In this document: positions 1 to 5,836 of the stretch, in pieces | Layout of the letters: every line of letters begins with the position of its first letter | How positions within the stretch are numbered: position 1 is the stretch's first letter | From: JBCDBY01 sp039182715 | GTDB lineage: Bacteria > Planctomycetota > PLA2 | NCBI GenBank assembly: GCA_039182715.1 | Contig: JBCDBY010000186.1 | Span: 1-9,114, forward strand | Direction of reading: 5' to 3' | DNA length: 9,114 bases | Position numbers and translations under genes: made by a program | Notes under the pieces: generated by a model | What the model was told of the DNA's origin: nothing | Database searches by the model: none | Seen by the model: only the letters and a program-made list of their open reading frames with translations

Positions 1-1
1 C

Positions 2-979
2 AAGATCACGTGCGCGCAGGGTTACTTCGTCCAGCCTCACCGTGCGTGGGCCGAGGGCCAGTTGGGCCCCGTTGCGTATTTCGACGTCTGGATCGAGTCG
101 CGCACGGAAGAGCTGGTCGTGCAGATCGGCCAGCTGGCGCGGATTCACGGAGTCATCCAACGGCCGGCCGGAACCGCCGGCGACGTGACGATCGAGGCAC
201 GCATGGCCGCCAGGCTACAGCCGCGCGTCGTGGTCCCGAACGGACGGACCAGCTACGAGATTCGGGTTCTGCCGGGCCGACCGTGCGCTCTGTTCACAAC
301 GATCGTGGCGGGCAGCGTGGACGGGTACGGACTCGCGAAACCCGTCGTCGTGCCGAATCTCGATCCGGGCGAAGTGCGACGCGTGGACCTGACCTTGACA
401 CCTCTCACGGGCAGCGTGCATGGATCGGTCGTTCTGGAGAGCGGCAAGCCACTCGCCGGCGCGCGGGTTCGCGGAAGCGTTCTGGTTCCCGCGGCGATTC
501 CGAATGCCGCGCCGTTTCGCCGGGAGTGCTACGGTGTTTCCGACGCGTTGGGAGCGTTCGTTCTGATCGGGATACCCCGCGGCGAGCTCCTGCTCGACGT
601 CACCGTCAAAGACCATCCAGACATCGCGGACCCCGGTACCCGCACGTTCGAGGGCGTGGGCGACCGATCGATCAACGTAGGCGCGATCGTGGCGCCTCGT
701 GGGACGAAGCTGCGGGGGCAGATCTCCGGGTTGCAGCCGGGAACGGTCGCGCCCGTCGTCCACACCGCTCCGCGGCTCCCCGACGGGTCTCCGGACTACA
801 CAAGGTGGCGTTCGACGAGAAGCGCTGCGCGCGGTGAGTTCGTGTTCCACCGGCTCGCACCCGGCGACTATCTCGTCTACGTCGGAGGGATGGACGACAC
901 GCCGGTACCCGTGCGCGTGAGTCCGGCTGTGGCGGAAACGAAAGTCTCCGTTCCGTCTCGAAACAACGCGGGTCGATGA
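2..979 (+). CDS. Carboxypeptidase-regulatory-like domain protein, 3' part (5' end outside window)
   Basis: The frame is open from the first bases of the window with no convincing start, so this is the C-terminal ~325 residues of a longer protein; the TTG at 62 is probably internal. The sequence is beta-rich and low in cysteine, with two recognisable carboxypeptidase-regulatory-like (transthyretin/Ig-type) sandwiches. One runs over about 403-620, with GSVVLESGKPLAGARV followed by SDALGAFVLIGIPRGE. The other covers about 690-960, with LRGQISGL then ARGEFVFHRLAPGDYLVYV. The pattern 'G.V....G.pl.gA.V ... D..G.F.l..lp.G.Y.l.V' is the family hallmark. Such repeats usually belong to secreted or surface-anchored proteins and serve as structural or binding modules; no catalytic motif is visible here. 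The codon choice looks less G/C-biased at third positions than in the genes to the right. The domain family is fairly sure; the role of the whole protein is unknown. Confidence 0.8.
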   Translation, partial: KITCAQGYFVQPHRAWAEGQLGPVAYFDVWIESRTEELVVQIGQLARIHGVIQRPAGTAGDVTIEARMAARLQPRVVVPNGRTSYEIRVLPGRPCALFTTIVAGSVDGYGLAKPVVVPNLDPGEVRRVDLTLTPLTGSVHGSVVLESGKPLAGARVRGSVLVPAAIPNAAPFRRECYGVSDALGAFVLIGIPRGELLLDVTVKDHPDIADPGTRTFEGVGDRSINVGAIVAPRGTKLRGQISGLQPGTVAPVVHTAPRLPDGSPDYTRWRSTRSAARGEFVFHRLAPGDYLVYVGGMDDTPVPVRVSPAVAETKVSVPSRNNAGR

Positions 980-1224
980 TCGCGCGAACAAGAGATGGCT
1001 CCGCAACCGGCACGCTTCACGGGCGGCCGGTAGGCCCATCCAGCCGGGTAACCGTGGCCCGGGGCTCCGGCTACGGTGGCGCAGGTCGTCGCGGGCCACT
1101 GTGAATTCTCCGGGTTGTCGACGAGCTACACAGACCTGACCGGCCGGATCCCGTTCGCCAACCAGGAATACGCCGAAGTGGGCCCGTCCGGCTCGCAGCT
1201 CGCAGCTCGTAGCTCGCAGCCTCT
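980..1224. other. Intergenic stretch with degenerate coding traces
   Basis: No full gene is supported in these 245 bases. Two coding-like traces exist on the plus strand. An ATG at 976 overlaps the stop of the upstream gene (ATGA) and opens 42 codons to TGA at 1102-1104. In another frame, 1052-1228 is open and encodes a protein-like stretch, including CEFSGLSTSYTDLTGRIPF, with a G/C-rich third position before it runs into the 7-bp repeat and stops at TAG 1226-1228. The two frames abut near 1080-1100, which would fit a frameshifted remnant of one gene, but I recognise no family. The CTAG at 1225-1228 serves as the stop of both this frame and the convergent glutamate dehydrogenase. Confidence 0.3.
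1190..1220. repeat. 7-bp tandem repeat (AGCTCGC), about four copies
   Basis: Units at 1190-1196 (GGCTCGC), 1197-1203 (AGCTCGC), 1204-1210 (AGCTCGT) and 1211-1217 (AGCTCGC), with a partial fifth AGC. The unit contains the palindrome AGCT, so the array can fold on itself. It lies just downstream of the glutamate dehydrogenase stop codon and could act in transcript 3'-end formation, but no T-tract follows and this is inference. It may equally be a replication-slippage product. Confidence 0.75.
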
Positions 1225-2475
1225 CTAGATCCAGCCCCGATCCCGCACCGCCTGCGCCACCCGCTGCACGCTCACCAGGTACGCCGCCAGCCGCATGTGC
1301 ACCTTCTCCTCCTGCGCGGTTTTCCAGACGGCGTGGAAGGCGTCGGTCATCTTGCGGTCGAGGCGCTGGTGGACGCGGTCGAGGGACCAGTAGTACTGGT
1401 AGACGTTCTGGACCTGCTCGAAGTAGCTCACCGTCACGCCGCCGGCGTTGGCGAGGAAGTCGGGGAGCACCAGCACGCCCTTGTCGTAGAGGATGCGGTC
1501 CGCCGCCGGCGTCGTCGGGCCGTTGGCCAGCTCGCAGACGATCTTCGCCTGGATGCGATCGGCGTTCTCGCGGGTAATCACGTTCTCGAGCGCGCTCGGG
1601 TAGAGGACGTCGACGTCCAGCTCGAGCAGCTCCTCGTTCGTGATCGAGTCCGCACCGGGGAAACCCTCGAGGCGGCCGTTCTCCTTCTTGTAGCGAATGA
1701 CCGCTTCGGGGTCGAAGCCGTCGGCGTTGTAGATGCCGCCGCGCGAATCGCTGCAGGCGACGAAACGCGACGGGCCCAGCTCGGAGCGATGCAGCGTCGC
1801 CGCGAACTGACCCGCGTTGCCGAAGCCCTGCACGGCGTAGCTCGCCTGCTCCCAGTCGGTGTCGCGCAGCTTGCCCGCCTCGCGCACGCAGTAGATGCCG
1901 CCGCGCGCGGTCGCGTCCATGCGGCCGAGCGACCCGCCGAGCGAAAGCGGCTTGCCGGTGATGACGCCCGGATGCGTGGCGCCGAGCATCGTTTCGTACT
2001 CGTCCATCATCCACGCCATGATCTGCGGGTTGGTGTAGACGTCGGGCGCGGGCACGTCGCGCGTCACGCCGAGCACGCCGCCCACCGCGCGGATGTAGCC
2101 GCGCGCCAGCCGCTCCTGCTCCCCCATCGACAGCTCCTTCGGGTTGCAGGTGATGCCGCCCTTGCCGCCGCCCAGCGGGATGTCCACCACCGCCGTCTTC
2201 CACGTCATCCACGCGGCGAGCGCGCGGACGGTGTCGATCGTCTCGTCGGGGTGCCAGCGCAGGCCGCCCTTGGTCGGGCCGCGCGCCGAGTTGTACTGCA
2301 CCCGGTAGCCGTGGAAGACGCGGAACTTGCCGTCGTCCATCCGCACGGGAATGGTCACGTGGTACTCGCGCGCCGGGTTGCGCAGCAGCTGTCGCATCGC
2401 GTCGTCGAGACCGAGTCGCTCGGCACACTCGTCGAACTGCGCCTGCGCGATGTGGAACGGGTTGGTTTCCGTCAT
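1225..2475 (-). CDS. gdhA: Glutamate dehydrogenase (Glu/Leu/Phe/Val dehydrogenase family)
   Basis: A 416-residue protein, the usual length of hexameric bacterial GDH. It is expected to interconvert glutamate with 2-oxoglutarate plus ammonia in the cytoplasm, linking nitrogen and the TCA cycle. N-terminal dimerisation/substrate domain, about 30-180: GPTKGGLRWHP at 66-76 with the substrate lysine K69, DIPLGGGKGG at 98-107 with the catalytic lysine K105, and the catalytic aspartate D145 in PAPD. The Rossmann domain starts about 190, with GFGNAG at 217-222; the acidic/serine end of its second strand (CSDSRGG, 241-247) does not clearly decide between NAD and NADP. ANAGGVTVSYFEQVQN near 342-357 is the conserved C-terminal substrate/hinge segment. 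All key residues are present, so it should be active. ATG at 2475 fits the family N-terminus, although no strong Shine-Dalgarno precedes it. The gene is divergent, with a 15-bp gap, from the ATP-grasp gene, so any promoter must lie within that gene's first codons. A long antisense open frame continues upstream but is not part of this protein. Confidence 0.95.
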   Translation of the reverse strand: MTETNPFHIAQAQFDECAERLGLDDAMRQLLRNPAREYHVTIPVRMDDGKFRVFHGYRVQYNSARGPTKGGLRWHPDETIDTVRALAAWMTWKTAVVDIPLGGGKGGITCNPKELSMGEQERLARGYIRAVGGVLGVTRDVPAPDVYTNPQIMAWMMDEYETMLGATHPGVITGKPLSLGGSLGRMDATARGGIYCVREAGKLRDTDWEQASYAVQGFGNAGQFAATLHRSELGPSRFVACSDSRGGIYNADGFDPEAVIRYKKENGRLEGFPGADSITNEELLELDVDVLYPSALENVITRENADRIQAKIVCELANGPTTPAADRILYDKGVLVLPDFLANAGGVTVSYFEQVQNVYQYYWSLDRVHQRLDRKMTDAFHAVWKTAQEEKVHMRLAAYLVSVQRVAQAVRDRGWI

Positions 2476-2493
2476 GATTGAGGGCCTATCATG
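2473..2493. promoter_or_regulatory. Inverted repeat spanning both divergent start codons
   Basis: CATGAT (2473-2478) and ATCATG (2488-2493) are perfect inverted 6-bp arms with a 9-bp centre. The left arm contains the glutamate dehydrogenase start codon on the minus strand and the right arm contains the plus-strand gene's ATG. In each direction, CATGAT matches four of six bases of a -10 hexamer and sits 12 nt before the start codon. GAGGG at 2480-2484 is a plausible ribosome binding site for the plus gene, six bases before its ATG. The symmetry is seen; a regulatory role is inference. Confidence 0.4.
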
Positions 2494-4788
2494 ACGCGCA
2501 TGGGCGACGCAAGGGGCGGGTCCCACGACGCGGCGGAAACGAGACGCCACCTGGAGGGCTACCTGCAGGCCTACCCCGGTCTGCGCGGGCGCGTCTGCCG
2601 CATCCTGCTGCTCCACCTCCACCGGCAGGGCCTGGCCCGCATCGACGACGTCTATCGCCGCGCGGAGCGCGCCGAGGAGGAGTGGACCACCCTCGAGCCC
2701 AACCGGCCCGCGCCGCGGCTCTGGGCGGCCGACGAGAAGGAGCTGATCAACGGCATCGTCATCGACCTCGCCGCGCAGCACCTCACGCCGGACCAGGTCG
2801 ACGACATCGTCTGGGCGGCCCACCGCCGCGACGAGGCGCAGTCGCTGGAGACGCTCGCCCGCATGTCGGAGGTGCCGCTCGAGCTGATCACCGAGAAGGT
2901 GGCGCAGTACGCCAGCCTGGCGGACAAGTCGACCGACGGGCGCGCGCCGGAAGGGACGCTGGTCGCCCTCATTCGCCGCCTCGTCTCCAACCGCGTCGAC
3001 TACATCTCGGTCGCCAAGCGCTGCCTGCGCGTGCGCGACATCAGCTGGGTGCTCGACCGCGTGGTCTCCAGCGACGCCGCCGACGGCTACATCGGCGGCA
3101 AGGCGGCCGGCATGCTGCTCGCCGCGGCGATCCTGCGCAGCGCCGAGGTCGGCGAGGTGCACCTGCCCCCGTCGATCTTCGTGCTCTCCGATGCCTACGA
3201 CGAGTTCAAGCGCGAGAACGGCCTGCTCGACCTCGACGACCACAAGTACCAGTCCATCGAGCAGGTGCGCTCGCAGTTCCGGGCGGTGCGCGAGGTCTTC
3301 CACAACGGTGAGTTCCCCGGCCGCGTCTCCGACTACCTGCGCATCGCGCTCGACAAGCTGGGCGAGGTGCCGCTCATCGTGCGCTCGAGCAGCCTGCTCG
3401 AGGACTCCTTCGGCGCGGCGTTCTCCGGCATCTACCACAGCCTCTTCCTGCCCAACCGCGGTCCGCTCGAGGAGCGGCTGCTGGCGGTGCAGTCGGCGAT
3501 CGCGGAGATCTACGCGGGCGTCTTCTCGCCCGACGCGATTTCCTACCGCAAGCGCCACAACCTGCTCGACCACGACGAGCGCATGGCGGTCATGATCCAG
3601 ACCGTCGTCGGCGAGCAGCGCGGCGCGTACCACTTCCCCGAGATCGCCGGCGTCGCCTTCAGCCGCAACGACTACCGCTGGAGCCGGCGCATCCGGCGCG
3701 AGGACGGGCTCCTGCGGCTCGTGCTCGGGCTCGGCACCCACGCGGTCGACCGCGTCGGCGACTACGCGCGCATGATTCCGCTCAACGCGCCGACGATGCG
3801 GCCGGAGGCGACGCCCGAAGAGGTCATGGAGGCGTCGCAGAAACAGGTGGACGTCGTGGACCTGGAGGGCGAGGGCTTCACGCGCATCGGCGTGAGCGAG
3901 GCGCTGCGCGCGCTCGGCAACCGCGGCATCGGCGACTACGTCTCCATCGTGGGCGAGGACGGCGGGCTCGCCATGCCGGTCGGCGACCTCGTACGCGAGG
4001 AGCCGGAGAAGCTCTGCGTCACCTTCGACCGCATGCTCGACCGCGGCGGCTTCCCGCGCCGCATCCGCTCCATGCTCGGTTCGCTGGAGCGGTCCTACCG
4101 TCGCCCGGTCGATCTGGAGTTCGCCGTGCACCGCGAGCGCTTCTACGTGCTGCAGTGCCGCCCGCTCGGCGGGGACGTGGCCGTCCAGACCGTCACCGTC
4201 CCGGCCGGCGTGAAGGCGGACGACCGCATCTTCTCGGCGGACCGCTACGTGAACCCCGGCAAGCTCGACGCCATCGAGTACGTCGTGCTGGTCGATCCGC
4301 GCGACTACGACCGCATCGGCACGGTCGACGACCGCAACCAGGTGGCGCGCGCCGTCGGCCGCATCAACGACGCGCTCGCCGACCGGCGATTCATCCTCAT
4401 GGGCCCCGGCCGCTGGGGCAGCCGCGACGTCAATCTGGGAGTGCAGGTGGGATTCGCGGACATCTCCCACGCCAAGGCGCTGCTCGAAATCGCGCGCGCC
4501 GAGGGCGACTACACACCCGAACCCTCCTTCGGCACCCACTTTTTCCAGGAGCTCGTCGAGGCATCGATTCTCTACCTCCCGCTCTACCCGGACGACGAGG
4601 GCGTCACCTTCAACGAAGCCTTCCTGCACGGCTCGGAGAACGCGCTCGCGTGGATTTCCCCGGAGGATGCGCGGATGGCCGACGTGATCCGCGTGCTCGA
4701 CATCGGGCAGATCACGGCCGGTCGGCGGCTCCATCTCGCGATGGACGGCGAGGCCCAGGAGGCTTTGGCCTATCTGGCGGATCGATAA
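2491..4788 (+). CDS. PEP/pyruvate-binding (PPDK N-terminal ATP-grasp) domain protein lacking the phosphohistidine domain
   Basis: 765 residues in three parts. Residues 1-185 are helical, charged and unrecognised. Residues about 186-560 match the nucleotide-binding half of PEP synthase/pyruvate phosphate dikinase: GYIGGKAAGM at 199-208, VRSSSLLEDSFG at 297-308, FSGIYHS at 311-317, GVAFSRN at 387-393, GLGTHAVDRVGDYAR at 413-427, and DLEFAVHRERFYVLQCRPL at 541-559, equivalent to the 'D.E.A....LY.LQ.RP' signature that closes this domain. Residues 561-765 do not resemble the swivelling His domain or the PEP/pyruvate TIM barrel. Instead they carry a conserved-looking ILMGPGRWGSRDVNLG (635-650) and SFGTHFFQELVEASILYLPL (679-698). 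Without the catalytic histidine it cannot perform the complete PEP synthase reaction. It may bind ATP and phosphorylate another partner, or act as a regulator; its substrate is unknown. Start ATG at 2491 is preceded by GAGGG; a second ATG at 2500 is possible. It is followed after 33 bp by cytochrome oxidase genes on the same strand. Confidence 0.85.
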   Translation: MTRMGDARGGSHDAAETRRHLEGYLQAYPGLRGRVCRILLLHLHRQGLARIDDVYRRAERAEEEWTTLEPNRPAPRLWAADEKELINGIVIDLAAQHLTPDQVDDIVWAAHRRDEAQSLETLARMSEVPLELITEKVAQYASLADKSTDGRAPEGTLVALIRRLVSNRVDYISVAKRCLRVRDISWVLDRVVSSDAADGYIGGKAAGMLLAAAILRSAEVGEVHLPPSIFVLSDAYDEFKRENGLLDLDDHKYQSIEQVRSQFRAVREVFHNGEFPGRVSDYLRIALDKLGEVPLIVRSSSLLEDSFGAAFSGIYHSLFLPNRGPLEERLLAVQSAIAEIYAGVFSPDAISYRKRHNLLDHDERMAVMIQTVVGEQRGAYHFPEIAGVAFSRNDYRWSRRIRREDGLLRLVLGLGTHAVDRVGDYARMIPLNAPTMRPEATPEEVMEASQKQVDVVDLEGEGFTRIGVSEALRALGNRGIGDYVSIVGEDGGLAMPVGDLVREEPEKLCVTFDRMLDRGGFPRRIRSMLGSLERSYRRPVDLEFAVHRERFYVLQCRPLGGDVAVQTVTVPAGVKADDRIFSADRYVNPGKLDAIEYVVLVDPRDYDRIGTVDDRNQVARAVGRINDALADRRFILMGPGRWGSRDVNLGVQVGFADISHAKALLEIARAEGDYTPEPSFGTHFFQELVEASILYLPLYPDDEGVTFNEAFLHGSENALAWISPEDARMADVIRVLDIGQITAGRRLHLAMDGEAQEALAYLADR

Positions 4789-4821
4789 TGCTGGTCGCGT
4801 GTGAAATAATCCCGCCACGGT

Positions 4822-5493
4822 ATGAGTACGGACGCACCCAGCATCCCGGCCCACATTCCGGGTCACGGATACGAGAACTTCCGGGGGTTCACCTCGGGCA
4901 AGTTCGCCATGTGGCTCTTCCTCGCTTCCGATGCGATGGGCTTCATGGGCCTGATCGGCGCCTACATGGTGCTGCGCATCTCGTCGGACAACTGGATGGA
5001 CAACGCGCTCGATCCCGCGTTCGGCATCCCGTTGACCGCCTTCATGACCTTCCTGCTGATCGTCAGCTCGGTCACGATGGTCAAGGCGCTGTCGGCGATC
5101 CAGCGCGGCAACCAGAAGGGCCTGCTCTTCTGGTTGGGGCTCACCATCCTCGGCGGCGCGGCATTCCTCGGGATGCAGGTCTACGAGTGGCAGCTCTTCA
5201 TCAACGGCATGATCGACCTGCGCGAGAAGGCGGGCCTGACCGGCGTGGCCAACCAGGGCATGACCGGCTACCAGCAGACCTTCTTCACGCTGACCGGCTT
5301 CCACGGCCTGCACGTGCTCTCGGGCGTCATCTACCTGTGCTGCATCTGGATTCGCGCCAAGCAGGGCGCGTACAGCGCCGAGAATCACAGTCCCGTCGAG
5401 CTGGTCGGCCTCTTCTGGCACTTCGTCGACCTGGTGTGGATCGTGCTCTTCACCATCCTCTACCTCTTCCCCGATCCGAATTCCGCGATCTAG
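4822..5493 (+). CDS. ctaE: Cytochrome c oxidase subunit III (caa3 type)
   Basis: 223 residues, the short form of heme-copper oxidase subunit III. It is an integral membrane protein that stabilises the catalytic subunit I and helps maintain its proton uptake; it carries no redox centre. Five membrane segments are visible at about 27-52, 71-91, 101-124, 153-176 and 192-216, as in five-helix bacterial forms. Family motifs: MWLFLASDAMGF (30-41), where many homologues have Glu in place of the Asp; FFTLTGFHGLHVLSG (154-168), the strongest signature; and FWHFVDLVWIVLF (198-210). The N-terminus is short, with His-containing HIPGHGYENF. Subunit IV follows after 9 bp, so the two are co-transcribed. Subunits I and II are absent from the window: the upstream neighbour is the ATP-grasp gene and the downstream neighbours are unrelated. 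No clear Shine-Dalgarno precedes ATG 4822, and the AT-richer GAAATAAT at 4803-4810 is the only promoter-like hint in the gap. Confidence 0.95.
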   Translation: MSTDAPSIPAHIPGHGYENFRGFTSGKFAMWLFLASDAMGFMGLIGAYMVLRISSDNWMDNALDPAFGIPLTAFMTFLLIVSSVTMVKALSAIQRGNQKGLLFWLGLTILGGAAFLGMQVYEWQLFINGMIDLREKAGLTGVANQGMTGYQQTFFTLTGFHGLHVLSGVIYLCCIWIRAKQGAYSAENHSPVELVGLFWHFVDLVWIVLFTILYLFPDPNSAI

Positions 5494-5502
5494 GTACGGC
5501 GC

Positions 5503-5802
5503 ATGAGCGAAGCACACGAGTCCCACGACAAGCTCTACTACTGGATCTTCGCCTGGCTCACGGTGTGGACGGTCCTCGAGATCGGCTGGGCGGAGTGGTT
5601 CCACCCCGACACGGGCGCCGCGCGCTGGATCCTGATCAGCGGTCTCGCCGGCATGGCCGCCATCAAGGCGGGCCTCGTCGGCCTCTACTACATGCACCTG
5701 CGCTGGGAAGGCTGGCTCATCTGGGCCGCGATCATCTTCCCGCTCGTTCTCAGCGTGGTGATGGTCATCGGGCTGCTGCCCGACGCCATTGGCTACTGGT
5801 AG
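5503..5802 (+). CDS. ctaF: Cytochrome c oxidase subunit IV (small prokaryotic type)
   Basis: 99 residues with three membrane helices (about 11-31, 42-63, 70-92), matching the prokaryotic cytochrome c oxidase subunit IV family of caa3 and related oxidases. The hallmark is IKAGLVGLYYMHLRWE (54-69): a lysine entering the second helix, followed by a YxMHL-type motif and an acidic/aromatic exit. It is an accessory membrane subunit, thought to help assembly or stability of the oxidase. The start ATG lies 9 bp after the ctaE stop with a weak AGG ahead of it, so expression from the ctaE transcript is likely. Its final codons Gly-Tyr-Trp-stop fall in a 15-bp unit that is repeated directly downstream in the same frame. 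The small size and hydrophobicity allow some doubt, but motif and context agree. Confidence 0.92.
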   Translation: MSEAHESHDKLYYWIFAWLTVWTVLEIGWAEWFHPDTGAARWILISGLAGMAAIKAGLVGLYYMHLRWEGWLIWAAIIFPLVLSVVMVIGLLPDAIGYW

Positions 5803-5832
5803 GGCGGCTACTGGTAGAGCAGCTACGGGTAG
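5791..5832. repeat. 15-bp tandem repeat of the ctaF 3' end, nearly three copies
   Basis: GGCTACTGGTAGGGC (5791-5805), GGCTACTGGTAGAGC (5806-5820) and AGCTACGGGTAG (5821-5832, partial). Copies 1 and 2 differ at one base. Because the period is five codons, each copy keeps the ctaF reading frame and supplies an in-frame TAG (5800-5802, 5815-5817, 5830-5832). The third copy also contains the stop codon of the convergent vWA gene (CTA at 5823-5825). This fits local duplication by slippage. Confidence 0.85.
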
Positions 5833-5836
5833 CTGC
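5819..5836. terminator. Possible bidirectional terminator hairpin between ctaF and the vWA gene
   Basis: GCAGCTAC (5819-5826) and GTAGCTGC (5829-5836) are perfectly complementary with GG between them, realistically a 7-bp stem with a CGGG tetraloop. It sits between two convergent genes, just after the ctaF stop and overlapping the last codons of the vWA gene. No T-tract follows on either strand, so intrinsic termination is unproven. Confidence 0.4.

Noticed and set aside
215..1224. Minus-strand open frame beneath the carboxypeptidase-regulatory-like gene
   Set aside because: It is antisense to a convincing beta-sandwich protein and Arg-rich throughout; it only looks long because it joins a shadow frame of glutamate dehydrogenase.
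4803..4810. GAAATAAT as a -10 box for ctaE
   Set aside because: No acceptable -35 box lies 16-18 bp upstream, and the 33-bp gap is compatible with read-through from the ATP-grasp gene.
2476..5697. Very long open frame on the minus strand continuing upstream of glutamate dehydrogenase (about 1,070 codons)
   Set aside because: It lies exactly antisense to the ATP-grasp and ctaE/ctaF genes, which have clear family motifs. The translation is His/Asp/Arg/Ala/Val-rich, as expected from reading G/C-ending codons backwards.
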